This document shows positions 45,017 through 54,568 of a stretch of 64,000 nt of DNA, one piece after another. The stretch's first letter is position 1, and each line of letters starts with the position of its first letter. Where the stretch lies: the NCBI RefSeq assembly GCF_009749465.1, contig NZ_WBIS01000002.1, positions 186,001 through 250,000 of the forward strand, given 5' to 3'. Under the pieces are notes generated by a model. It saw only the letters and a list, made by a program, of their open reading frames with translations, was not told the DNA's origin and searched no databases. The stretch is from Agromyces terreus. GTDB lineage: Bacteria; Actinomycetota; Actinomycetes; Actinomycetales; Microbacteriaceae. Both the position numbers and the translations under genes were made by a program.

Positions 45017-46483
45017 TCAGTCGACGCGAACGAAGTCGCCGACCGTGTACGCGCGGTCGAAGAACTCCTGCTTCGGGCCGTAGAAGCGGTACAGGCTGAA
45101 CCATCCGCGGCCGGGAACGCTCTTCAGCCAGTTCTTCGCGCCTTCGGGCGGATTCGGGCCGACGAACAGCGTGATCGAGCCGTCGTCGTTCAGCGGCACA
45201 TCGTTCATGCCGTTGAGCGACGGGTACTCCTGCCCCTCGGCCGCGACGCCCGACGCGGTCTCGGCGTCGTAGATCGTGATCGACCAGAAGAGGTTCGCGG
45301 GCGGGTTCGGCGGCAGGTCGATGCGGTAGGTGCGCTCGCCGCGGAGGTAGTCGCCCGCGCTGTCCTTGTAGGCGTTGCCGTACTTCGCGCCCATGCCGAC
45401 GATCGAGGTCATCATGCCAGTGCTGATCGAGTAGTGGTTGACGAACATGTGCGCCTTCGCGACCACGTCGGTGTGCCCCGTCTCGCGGTCGCGCCATTGC
45501 TCGTCGAGCAGCGTGTGCATGAAGTCGTCGGGATTCGTGAGCACGTGCGCCACCCAGCGGCGGTCCTCCCACCAGCGCGCCCGCGGGTACTCGTCGAACT
45601 CCGCGGCATCCGTCTTCGCCATCTTCCACGCCGTGACCGCGGCATGGTCGAGCAGCTCGCGTTCGCGGGCCGACGGGGCGAACGATCCGCCCTTGCGGAT
45701 GCCGATGGCGGCGAGCATGCCGTGCATGTACGGGTCGACCGTGTCGATCGCCTCACCCTGGATGAACTCGTCGAGCAGGTCGAAGTACGTGGCGTCGTGC
45801 GGGAACAGCGCGTCGGCCGCGACGTCGGAGACGTGCTCGAAGCGCATCGGCTCGGCCTCGCCGTGCAACGGCCGGATCGTGATGCCCTCGATCGCGGCGA
45901 CGCCCGGGGCGAGGTCTTCGACCGAGGAGAAGAACCCGCGCACGAAGATGAAGACCCCGTTCGTCCTGCTCGTGAACACGAACGCGCCGTCGGGGACCTC
46001 GCCGTCGTACCCCTCGGGGACGATCAGGTACGTGCCGCCCTTGCCGTGGTCGGGGCCCGGGATGCCGACGTCGCCGAGGAACGTGCGGATGCCGTCGATG
46101 TCGGGCCCGACGAGCGGCCGGTGCCAGAAGTCGTCCATCAGGGCCTGCAGCTTCGGCGGCGCGTCGATGACGAGCGGACCGCTGACGCTCAGGTCGGCGA
46201 AGGTGAGCCCGTAGATGACGTCGGAGTTCGGCGTCGTGATGACCGTGTTCGGCTTCAGCCGCTGCTCGTAGACGGCCATGACGTTGTAGCCGACGCCCGA
46301 GGTCTGCTCGTGGCCCTTCTTCATCGCGAACATGTTCATCGCCGGCAGCGCCCACAGCCACGTCTGCACGGCTCGCTGGAAGAACGCCTCCTCGCGGAGG
46401 GTGCGCGCCGCCTCGGGCGTCGGGTATCCGCCCTCCAGCGTCGCGTTCGCAAGCACGGCGTATCGGCCGCTCGGTTCGGTCAC
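45017..46483 (-). CDS. DUF1254/DUF1214 protein
   Basis: A 488-residue protein with both halves of the DUF1254-DUF1214 family. The N-terminal DUF1254 part has FFQRAVQTWLWALPAMNMFAM, NTVITTPNSDVIYGLTFADL and LVIDAPPKLQALMDDFWHRP, and the C-terminal DUF1214 part has RGERTYRIDLPPNPPANLFWSITIYDAETAS, GSITLFVGPNPPEGAKNWLKS and WFSLYRFYGP. No signal peptide is seen, whereas many family members are secreted. GTG 46483 lies behind AAGGGGG. A second DUF1254-type gene is divergent from it. Function is unknown; some members are linked to lipid or envelope processes. Confidence 0.88.
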   Translation of the reverse strand: MTEPSGRYAVLANATLEGGYPTPEAARTLREEAFFQRAVQTWLWALPAMNMFAMKKGHEQTSGVGYNVMAVYEQRLKPNTVITTPNSDVIYGLTFADLSVSGPLVIDAPPKLQALMDDFWHRPLVGPDIDGIRTFLGDVGIPGPDHGKGGTYLIVPEGYDGEVPDGAFVFTSRTNGVFIFVRGFFSSVEDLAPGVAAIEGITIRPLHGEAEPMRFEHVSDVAADALFPHDATYFDLLDEFIQGEAIDTVDPYMHGMLAAIGIRKGGSFAPSARERELLDHAAVTAWKMAKTDAAEFDEYPRARWWEDRRWVAHVLTNPDDFMHTLLDEQWRDRETGHTDVVAKAHMFVNHYSISTGMMTSIVGMGAKYGNAYKDSAGDYLRGERTYRIDLPPNPPANLFWSITIYDAETASGVAAEGQEYPSLNGMNDVPLNDDGSITLFVGPNPPEGAKNWLKSVPGRGWFSLYRFYGPKQEFFDRAYTVGDFVRVD

Positions 46484-46600
46484 AGTGTTCCCCCTTCATC
46501 GTGACACCACCGGCGGTGCCGAACTCAGCATGGCGGAGCGCGTCGGAGGGGGTCAAGCAGCGGTTGCCGGGGGTCGCCGGCATACGGCAGGGTGGTCGAT

Positions 46601-47557
46601 ATGGAGCATCCCGCTGAGACCGTGACCTTCGACAACTTCGTCCGAGCCGAGACGGCGTCGTACTTCCGCAAGCAACTCGAGAAGGCTCCGGTCAACGAGT
46701 ACTTCCACAACCGGGTCCCCGTGAACGTCGAGAACCAGGTGATCATCCGCTCCAACGTCGACCTGATCTACTCGTACGCGGTCGTCGACGTCACCGAGGA
46801 GGCCACGTTCTCGGCCCCGGCATCCGACACCTACCAGGTCGCCGAGCTCATCGACGAGAACCACTACATCGCCGCCGTCGTCTACCCCGGCGAGACCGTG
46901 ACGCTGCACGCGAGCGACCTCACGTCGGGCACCCACGTGTACATCCTCGCCCGCACGGCGACCGCGCTCGGCGTCGAGAAGGCCCATGAACTGCAGGACG
47001 GCCTGACGATCACGTCGAAGACGGCGAACCCGTTCGTCGCACCCGACTACGACGAGGCATCGCTTCAGGAGGTCAAGGCGCAGATCGAGGCCAAGGCCGC
47101 CGAGGCCGACTTCAGCAAGGGCTTCGGCACGCCGGAGACGACCGACACGTACAACCACATGCTCGCCGCCGAACTCGGCTGGGGCGGCCTCTCGCCGCAG
47201 CACGCGCAGTACTTCCAGGCCATCACCACCTGCTCCGGATGCGACGAGTGGACCTTCCCCGTCCCGCCGCTCGACTACGAGCACAACGGCTACTTCTCGG
47301 TCATCAAGTACGACGAGAAAGGATGGCTCGACGTCGAGAAGCCCTGCCTGACCGACAACGAGCTGACCCGCAACGACGACGGCACGATCACGGTGCGGTT
47401 CGGCGACGGCCGTTGCGGCAGCGAGAACCTGATCGAGGCGACCGAGGGGCAGCGGTACTTCTACGGCATCCGCCTCTACCGCCCGAAGGACGTCGACGAG
47501 ACCCGCGCCTTCATCGAGCAGCTGCGCGCGAACCCGATCACCGCCGCGGGGGCGTAG
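46601..47557 (+). CDS. DUF1254-type protein (short form)
   Basis: A protein of about 318 residues related to the DUF1254 half of its divergent neighbour (TASYFRKQLEKAPVNEYFHNRVPVNVENQVIIRSNVDLIYSYAVVDV aligns with the NTVITTPNSDVIYG region). A DUF1214-like tail follows (YFSVIKYDEKGWLD, DGTITVRFGDGRCGSENLIEATEGQRYFYGIRLYRP). It also has two Cys pairs (TCSGCD and CGSE region) absent from the neighbour. ATG 46601 lies six bases after AGGGTGG; GTG 46592 is an alternative. Divergent paralogues suggest co-regulation from the 108-base gap. Function unknown. Confidence 0.8.
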   Translation: MEHPAETVTFDNFVRAETASYFRKQLEKAPVNEYFHNRVPVNVENQVIIRSNVDLIYSYAVVDVTEEATFSAPASDTYQVAELIDENHYIAAVVYPGETVTLHASDLTSGTHVYILARTATALGVEKAHELQDGLTITSKTANPFVAPDYDEASLQEVKAQIEAKAAEADFSKGFGTPETTDTYNHMLAAELGWGGLSPQHAQYFQAITTCSGCDEWTFPVPPLDYEHNGYFSVIKYDEKGWLDVEKPCLTDNELTRNDDGTITVRFGDGRCGSENLIEATEGQRYFYGIRLYRPKDVDETRAFIEQLRANPITAAGA

Positions 47558-47563
47558 AGCGGC

Positions 47564-47585
47564 GGCATCCGGCCGCCCGGATGCC
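47564..47585 (+). terminator. Hairpin terminator of the GGATGCC type
   Basis: GGCATCCGG-CCGC-CCGGATGCC, a perfect 9 bp stem, starts seven bases after the DUF1254-type stop and is followed by TGTGGTCTTC. Confidence 0.7.
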
Positions 47586-47666
47586 TGTGGTCTTCGGGCC
47601 GCCCCGGATGCGGCGCGTCCGATGCTGGGTGCGGGACACAGGCTCGTTTGCTACCCTCGGCCCCGC

Positions 47667-48371
47667 ATGGGGAACGCACAGGCGACTGGGGAACGAAGAG
47701 CGGCTCGGCACGACGCCGGGCCGCGAGTCGTGCGTGCCCGCCGCGGCATCCGACCGCTCGCCGCCCTCGCAACGCTCGCCGTCGCCGGCATGCTCGCCAC
47801 GATCTCGCTCGTGCCCGCCGCACCCGTGCCCTCGGTCTTCGCCGCCGGTGAAGACACCGTGAGCCCGCCCGAGGGCCAGACGATCGAGGTCGCCGACGGC
47901 GTCGCGGCGCAGGAGGTCTCGCAGGAGTCGTACACCGCCGCCACCGGTTCGCAGACGCTCATCGCGGGCGGCACGAACGTCGACTGGGCGAAGCTCGTGC
48001 TCATCGACGGCGACTGGCCCGTCACCGAAGAGAACGTCACGTTCATGATGCGGTGGATGCGCCAGGAGAACGGCGCCGACAACTGGTTCAACCGCAACAA
48101 CCCGCTGAACAACGGCCAGGGATCGGGCGGCGGCTCCGGGCTCGGCAGCTACGCGACCCTCGTCGACGCGGCCTACTACGCGGCCGAGAACCTCAAGTCT
48201 GGCCGCTACCCCGCGGTCGACGCCGCGCTCGTCGCCGGCACGTCGGCGGATGCCACGGCGCAGGCGATCTGGGCATCGCCGTGGGCGTCGAGCCACTACG
48301 GCTACGGCACGCACTGGAGCTCGCGCCCCTACGAGGTCATCGAGGCCCCCGCGGAGGCCTGGGGGCGCTGA
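47667..48371 (+). CDS. Secreted protein, possibly lysozyme-like
   Basis: A 234-residue exported protein. A basic N-terminus (ERRAARHDAGPRVVRARRG) leads to a signal segment PLAALATLAVAGMLATISLVPAAP. The mature part contains FMMRWMRQENGADNWFNRNNPLNNGQG, then YATLVDAAYYAAENLKSGRYPAVDAAL and PWASSHYGYGTHWSSRP. The Glu in RQENG followed by NPLNNG resembles the active-site neighbourhood of lysozyme-like cell-wall hydrolases and phage endolysins, but this is a weak match. ATG 47667 is preceded by TACCCT nine bases upstream. It is a stand-alone gene before the dnaK operon. Confidence 0.7.
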   Translation: MGNAQATGERRAARHDAGPRVVRARRGIRPLAALATLAVAGMLATISLVPAAPVPSVFAAGEDTVSPPEGQTIEVADGVAAQEVSQESYTAATGSQTLIAGGTNVDWAKLVLIDGDWPVTEENVTFMMRWMRQENGADNWFNRNNPLNNGQGSGGGSGLGSYATLVDAAYYAAENLKSGRYPAVDAALVAGTSADATAQAIWASPWASSHYGYGTHWSSRPYEVIEAPAEAWGR

Positions 48372-48452
48372 GGCGCCTCGACGCGGTCAGCCGGGTTCGG
48401 CATCAACCGCGGCCGCGCATCAGGCGGATTCGCGCGTCAGCCGCGCCGCGAA

Positions 48453-48875
48453 TCAGCTGCGGTCGAGCGGTCGCCAGACGACCATCGCGGTCTCGCGCCG
48501 CACGCGCGTGCCCGAGCGGAGCGTGACGACCTCGCCCTCGGATCCGGCCGCGAAGACGCGCCGGCCCGGGCGGTTCAGCACCTCGTCGGCGAGCGTCGCC
48601 TCGAGTTCGCGCACGCGTGCCTTCAGCGTCGCGACCTCGTCTTCGAGGCCGAGCACCCGGCGGATGCCCTCGAGGCTCACGCCCTCGCTGGAGAGCTGCG
48701 CGATCTCGCGGAGCTGCACGACGTCGCGCATCGAGTAGCGGCGAGACTTTCCCGCCGTGCGGGTCGGGGAGACCAGGCCCAGGCGGTCGTACTGGCGCAG
48801 GGTCTGCGGATGCATGCCGGCCAGCTCGGCCGCCACCGAGATGACGAACAGCGGGCTGGTCTCGTCCATGCTCAT
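48453..48875 (-). CDS. hspR: HspR heat-shock repressor (MerR family)
   Basis: A MerR-type repressor of 140 residues. FVISVAAELAGMHPQTLRQYDRLGLVSPTRTAGKSRRYSMRDV is the DNA-binding winged helix, followed by a helical dimerisation segment with GVSLEGIRRVLGLEDEV and a C-terminal tail. HspR with DnaK as co-repressor binds HAIR boxes (CTTGAGT-N7-ACTCAAG). It is the last gene of the dnaK operon; its start is seven bases after the dnaJ stop. HAIR boxes in this window at clpB and dnaK are its expected targets, giving feedback when DnaK is titrated by unfolded proteins. Confidence 0.92.
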   Translation of the reverse strand: MSMDETSPLFVISVAAELAGMHPQTLRQYDRLGLVSPTRTAGKSRRYSMRDVVQLREIAQLSSEGVSLEGIRRVLGLEDEVATLKARVRELEATLADEVLNRPGRRVFAAGSEGEVVTLRSGTRVRRETAMVVWRPLDRS

Positions 48876-48882
48876 GCCGGAC

Positions 48883-49872
48883 TCACCCTCGCGCTCTCGC
48901 GATGAGGTCGTCGCGCGGGTTCTCGTCGGGCACCTCGGCCGCGAACTCGCGCAGCTTCGCCTCGGCGTCCTTCGACAGGTGCGCCGGAACCGCGACCTGC
49001 ACGACGGCGAGGAGGTCGCCCGTGGCCTTCTTCGTCTCGACGCCGCGGCCCTTGACGCGCAGGACCCGGCCGCTCGGGGTGCCGGGAGCGACCCGGAGCT
49101 TCACGGGGTCGCCGCCGAGGGTCGGCACCTGGATCGTCGCGCCGAGCGCGGCCTCGACGAACGTGACGGGCACGTTCACCCTGAGGTTGAGCCCGTCTCG
49201 CTCGAACACCGGGTGCTTGCGAACGGTGACCGTGAGCACGAGGTCGCCGGGCGCTCCGCCGTCGGGCGAGGGCTGGCCCTTGCCCGCGACCTTGATCTTC
49301 TGGCCGTCGGCGACGCCCGCCGGGATGCGCACGGTGATGTTGCGCCCCTCGCCGGTCTGCAGCGTGAGCTGGTCGCCCTTGGTGGCCGTGATGAAGTCGA
49401 GCGTGGTGGTCGCGGTGACGTCGCGGCCCTTGGTCGGACCGCCCGCACCGCGGAATCCGCCGGTCGGCTGGCCGAACCGGCCGCCGCCGAAGAGGCCGCC
49501 GAGCAGGTCGTCGTAGCCGCCCTGCTGCTGGTAGCGGTACTGCTGACGGCCGCCGGCCCCGCCGAACATGTCGCCGAAGACGTCCTCGAAGCCGCCGTTG
49601 CCGCCGCCGGCGCCCGGCGCCGTGAAGCGCGCGCCCGAGCCCATGGCCCGGACCGCGTCGTACTCCTTGCGCTGCTCGGGGTCGGAGAGCACCGAGTTCG
49701 CCTCGCTGATCTCCTTGAACTTCGCCTCGGCCGCGGCATCGCCCGGGTTCGAGTCGGGGTGGTACTTGCGGGCGAGCTTGCGGTACGTCTTCTTCAGATC
49801 CGCGTCGCTCACGTCCTTCGAGACGCCGAGCACCTTGTAGAAGTCCTTGTCGAACCAATCCTGGCTGGCCAT
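48883..49872 (-). CDS. dnaJ: DnaJ-family co-chaperone without zinc finger
   Basis: J-domain protein of 329 residues. The J domain (about residues 1-75) has the HPD motif in [10 protein letters not shown] Gly/Phe/Gln-rich linker ([21 protein letters not shown]) and the C-terminal substrate-binding beta domains ([15 protein letters not shown] to [10 protein letters not shown]) follow. The CxxCxGxG zinc-finger repeats are missing, so it is a class II (CbpA-like) rather than class I DnaJ. The ATG at 49872 has a GAGG box nearby; GTG 49878 is possible. It stimulates DnaK ATP hydrolysis. It is separated from grpE by a 75 bp inverted-repeat element. Confidence 0.9.
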   Translation of the reverse strand: MASQDWFDKDFYKVLGVSKDVSDADLKKTYRKLARKYHPDSNPGDAAAEAKFKEISEANSVLSDPEQRKEYDAVRAMGSGARFTAPGAGGGNGGFEDVFGDMFGGAGGRQQYRYQQQGGYDDLLGGLFGGGRFGQPTGGFRGAGGPTKGRDVTATTTLDFITATKGDQLTLQTGEGRNITVRIPAGVADGQKIKVAGKGQPSPDGGAPGDLVLTVTVRKHPVFERDGLNLRVNVPVTFVEAALGATIQVPTLGGDPVKLRVAPGTPSGRVLRVKGRGVETKKATGDLLAVVQVAVPAHLSKDAEAKLREFAAEVPDENPRDDLIARARG

Positions 49873-49918
49873 CGACACCTCGTCTCTCGAGTCTGGGGAA
49901 AGGGTACGCCGGTGCGCT

Positions 49919-49993
49919 GGTCGAGGCGGGGAGCGTATCGAGACCGGACCGATCGGCACCGGCCTCGATACGCTCCTGCGTCGCTACTCGACC
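49919..49993. repeat. REP-like inverted element within the dnaK operon
   Basis: GGAGCGTATCGAG (49930-49942) pairs with CTCGATACGCTCC (49964-49976), inside outer GGTCGA/TCGACC arms (49919-49924, 49988-49993). The GGTCTCGATACGCTC...CTCGACC theme is one I associate with intergenic repeats of Microbacteriaceae (recalled, not checked). It lies in the only long gap (128 bases) of the operon, between grpE and dnaJ, and could be a processing or attenuation site. Confidence 0.75.
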
Positions 49994-50000
49994 GACGACC

Positions 50001-50627
50001 TCACGCGGGCGTCTTGACGACGACCTTCGCCGCGCGGAGGAGCGTGCCCCCGAGCGTGTAGCCCGTCTCGACCACGTCGGCGACCGTGTCGGCCTCGACG
50101 TCGGGCGAGGGCTGCTGGAAGATCGCCTCGTGCACCTGCGGGTCGAACGGGTCGCCGACCGCGCCGAACTTCGCGAGGCCGAGCCGCTCGACCGAGCCCC
50201 GCAGCTTCGCCGCGATGGTCGCGAAGGGCGACTCGCCCTCGAGGTCGCCGTGCTTCTCGGCACGGTCGAGGTCGTCGAGCACGGGCAGCAGCACGGCGAC
50301 GGTCGTGCCGATCGCGCGCTCCTTCTCGATCTCGCGGTTGGCCTCGGTGCGCCGACGGTAGTTGGCGTACTCGGCCGTGACCCGCTTGAGGTCGGCGAGG
50401 TGCTCGTCGGTCGGGTCCTCGACCTCGGCGTTCGCGGCGTTCAGGATGTCCTCGACCGTGAGCTCGCGCTCGTCGGCCGCGGTCTCGAGCTCGATCTCCT
50501 CAGCGGTGACGGATGCCTCGTCGGCGGATGCCGCGTCGGCGGTCGAGCCGTCGGCGGTCACCTCGGCCTCGGTCGCCTCGTCGGAGTCGGGCTCGGGAAC
50601 CTCGGGGTTCTCCTTCTCGTCTGCCAT
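50001..50627 (-). CDS. grpE: Nucleotide exchange factor GrpE
   Basis: Exchange factor of 208 residues that releases ADP from DnaK. A disordered acidic N-terminal region of about 70 residues precedes the coiled-coil helix (DLKRVTAEYANYRRRTEANREIEKERA) and the beta-wing domain (LPVLDDLDRAEKHGD, KFGAVGDPFDPQVHEAIFQQP, VADVVETGYTLGGTLLRAAKVVV). It starts eight bases after the dnaK stop. Standard position and length for an actinobacterial operon. Confidence 0.95.
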   Translation of the reverse strand: MADEKENPEVPEPDSDEATEAEVTADGSTADAASADEASVTAEEIELETAADERELTVEDILNAANAEVEDPTDEHLADLKRVTAEYANYRRRTEANREIEKERAIGTTVAVLLPVLDDLDRAEKHGDLEGESPFATIAAKLRGSVERLGLAKFGAVGDPFDPQVHEAIFQQPSPDVEADTVADVVETGYTLGGTLLRAAKVVVKTPA

Positions 50628-50635
50628 GCTCTGGC

Positions 50636-52501
<1,866 letters not shown>

Positions 52502-52605
52502 GTGTTGTCTCTCCTTCTGCCTGGGCTTCGCGGGCGGATGCCGCGGCACGCCCTCTGGCGGTCGATCCGGCCTTCCCGGCCCGCGATCGAAGTCATCTGC
52601 CGGGA

Positions 52606-52626
52606 CTTGAGTCCCGACGACTCAAG
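52606..52626 (-). promoter_or_regulatory. Perfect HAIR box (HspR operator) at the dnaK promoter
   Basis: CTTGAGT-CCCGACG-ACTCAAG is an exact match to the HAIR consensus. It overlaps the proposed -10 box (52625-52630) and transcription start, so HspR would exclude RNA polymerase. Confidence 0.95.
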
Positions 52627-52653
52627 CTTTGCAGCGCCCCTCGAACGTGTCAA
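52625..52653 (-). promoter_or_regulatory. dnaK promoter
   Basis: Reverse-strand TTGACA (52648-52653), 17-base spacer, AAAGCT (52625-52630). The -35 is a perfect consensus. The transcript would have a 5' leader of about 120 bases. Confidence 0.7.
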
Positions 52654-52668
52654 GTCGAGCGTCTCAAA

Positions 52669-52689
52669 GTTGAGCACACCTGACTCAAC
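52669..52689 (-). promoter_or_regulatory. Second, diverged HAIR box upstream of dnaK
   Basis: GTTGAGC-N7-ACTCAAC matches the HAIR half-sites at 11 of 14 positions, 63 bases (six turns) from the perfect site. It lies upstream of the -35, between dnaK and the divergent RelA/SpoT-domain gene. Confidence 0.7.
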
Positions 52690-52800
52690 TCACAGCGCGC
52701 GTTCAGTATTCCGAGGCATCCGCGACCCGATCCGACGGCGAAACGACGGCGATCCGACGCGGACGCCCCGCCCCGGCCCCGCACGCATTAGCCTGCCCGT

Positions 52801-53976
52801 GTGGATGCACGCGACCAGGACGAGCGGTTCGTCGCCGAGGAACTCGCCAGGTACGACCGTGAGCTCCGCGGCTACCGCAAGCTGCGCAGCCGCATCGAGG
52901 CCGACTTCGCTCGGCGGCTCGACGCGGCCGGCTTCAAGTACTTCCACGTGTCGGCGCGGGTCAAGTCGCGCGAGTCGTTCGAACGCAAGGTGCGCCGCGC
53001 GCCCGACCGCGAGGTGCGCGACATCCTCGGCGTGCGCGTCGTGGCGAACTTCGAGGGCGACCTGCCCGCGATGGAGCAGGTCGTGCGCGAGGCCCTCATC
53101 GTCGACGACGACTCGTGGGTCGACAAGTCCGAGCTGCTGCCGATCGACGCGTTCGGGTACCGGTCCGTGCAGTTCGTGGGGCGCATCCCCGAGGAGACCG
53201 AGCGGGCCGCGGGCACCGCCGGCGAGGAGGGCGCCGAGGTGCCGCTCGTCGAGGTGCAGCTGCGCACCGCGCTGTCGGACACGTGGTCCGAGCTCGAGCA
53301 CGACTTCCGGTACAAGTCGGCGCGCCAGCTGCCGCGAGAGGTCGACCGGCTCTTCGCGCTCTCGGCGGCGCTCCTCGAGCAGGCCGACGACAACCTCGAC
53401 CTGATCCGCAAGCAGGTCGAGGAGGCGCGCACCGTGCTCCCGTCGCGCGCCGACGGCGGCGGGGAGCGCGGCTACATCGGCCGGTTCATCCAGTACGACG
53501 GCGACGCCCGCTCGCTCGACCAGGTGCTGACGGCCGCGCTCGACCTCCCGTTCGGCACCGTGACGGGATCGGGCCGCGAGCTGCGCAGCGTCGTGCGCGC
53601 GGCCGGCTGGCACCGGTACGAGGCGCTCGTCGACGGCTTCGCGGAGTACTCCGAACTCGGTCGCCGCCTCGCGATCGCCTGCGCCGTGACGACCCACGAC
53701 CTCCTGCTCGCCGATGCCGAACCGCAGCGCCCCGCCCGCTCCTTCCGCGGCATCGGCGTCTACTTCACCGCGCTGGCAGCGGCCCTCATCGGCGGCGAGC
53801 CGATCCGCGAGAGCCGGGTGCCCGACGGCCGCCTCGCCGAGTTCCGCGTGGTCGCGGGCCACCTCTACGCGAATCCGGATGTCTCGGCGCTCGACGTGCG
53901 CAACCGCTACGCCGCCGTCGCCGCCCCGGTCGGCACACTCGACGACGCGGACTTCGCGGACATCAGCCTCGACTGA
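52801..53976 (+). CDS. RelA/SpoT synthetase-domain protein with unknown C-terminal half
   Basis: A 391-residue protein. Residues 15-175 form a RelA/SpoT nucleotidyltransferase domain: RVKSRESFERK (53-63), DILGVRVVANF (74-84), FGYRSVQFV (118-126) and EVQLRTALSDTWSELEHDFRYK (151-172), with the catalytic Glu at 151. There is no HD hydrolase domain, so it is a small alarmone synthetase type. About 190 C-terminal residues (from YIGRFIQYDGDARS) match nothing I know. The GTG start is leaderless (TAGCCT six bases upstream). It is divergent from the heat-shock operon and shares its regulatory gap. (p)ppGpp synthesis is inferred; a toxic variant making (pp)pApp is possible. Confidence 0.85.
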   Translation: MDARDQDERFVAEELARYDRELRGYRKLRSRIEADFARRLDAAGFKYFHVSARVKSRESFERKVRRAPDREVRDILGVRVVANFEGDLPAMEQVVREALIVDDDSWVDKSELLPIDAFGYRSVQFVGRIPEETERAAGTAGEEGAEVPLVEVQLRTALSDTWSELEHDFRYKSARQLPREVDRLFALSAALLEQADDNLDLIRKQVEEARTVLPSRADGGGERGYIGRFIQYDGDARSLDQVLTAALDLPFGTVTGSGRELRSVVRAAGWHRYEALVDGFAEYSELGRRLAIACAVTTHDLLLADAEPQRPARSFRGIGVYFTALAAALIGGEPIRESRVPDGRLAEFRVVAGHLYANPDVSALDVRNRYAAVAAPVGTLDDADFADISLD

Positions 53977-53995
53977 CGTCGTCACGGCACGAGCG

Positions 53996-54568
53996 TCACG
54001 AGCAGAACGGCACCCACGCATTGTTCGTGCCGACCGCATTCCGCTCGACCCGCAGGAACCGCGACGCCTCGACCGACGACCACCCTCCGGCCTCGACCGA
54101 GACCACCTGGAAGATGCCGCGCCCGGTGGCGTCGACGGCGCCGCCGGCCACCCGGTACTCCACCGAAGTGCTGCCGGGCGGATTGCGCTGCGGATCCGAG
54201 TACAGCCGGACGCTCGTCACCCCGATCGGGAGGAGGAGGTCGTCGAGATACGGCCGGTTGCCGTCGCCGCCCGGTGCGGCGGTGCGCACCATCGAGATGC
54301 GATAGCGGACGGCGGGGAGCCCCGTGGTCGGCGGTGTCCAGCTCAGGTCCCAGTACAGCTGACCGATGGGGCTGCCGCTCCGCGAGCAGGTGATCGCGGT
54401 CGGCGGGTTCACGACCCCGGCGGCCACCGTGCCGCGCGAGTGCTCGGTGTCGACCCACGCGGCCACGGTCGGCTCGGGCGACGGGACGGTCAGCAGGCAT
54501 GCCGCGGCCGCGACGACCACTCCGCCGAGCACCGCTCTGGTGCGGATGCCGCGGCCCGCCCGCATCAC
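53996..54568 (-). CDS. Secreted protein of the SipW operon
   Basis: A 190-residue secreted protein. A Tat-less signal segment (RAVLGGVVVAAAACLLTVPSPEPTVAAW) is followed by VDTEHSRGT, a shortened form of the W-x-D-x-E...GT motif of SipW-dependent TasA/camelysin-type proteins. The rest is a fibronectin-III-like beta sandwich (LYWDLSWTPPTTGLPAVRYRISMVRT, EASRFLRVERNAVGTNNAWVPFC). No C-terminal anchor is present. Its start overlaps the peptidase stop (ATGA), placing it last in the operon. Likely exported, surface or matrix protein; function unknown. Confidence 0.8.
   Translation of the reverse strand: MMRAGRGIRTRAVLGGVVVAAAACLLTVPSPEPTVAAWVDTEHSRGTVAAGVVNPPTAITCSRSGSPIGQLYWDLSWTPPTTGLPAVRYRISMVRTAAPGGDGNRPYLDDLLLPIGVTSVRLYSDPQRNPPGSTSVEYRVAGGAVDATGRGIFQVVSVEAGGWSSVEASRFLRVERNAVGTNNAWVPFCS

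Noticed and set aside
40919..46504. Open frame of 1861 residues across several genes
   Set aside because: It lies antisense to SulP, MFS and DUF1254 genes with clear motifs, and its sequence is Arg/His/Glu-rich noise. Very long antisense frames are common at this GC content.
49873..50000. Small gene between grpE and dnaJ
   Set aside because: The gap is filled by the inverted-repeat element and has no start with ribosome site.
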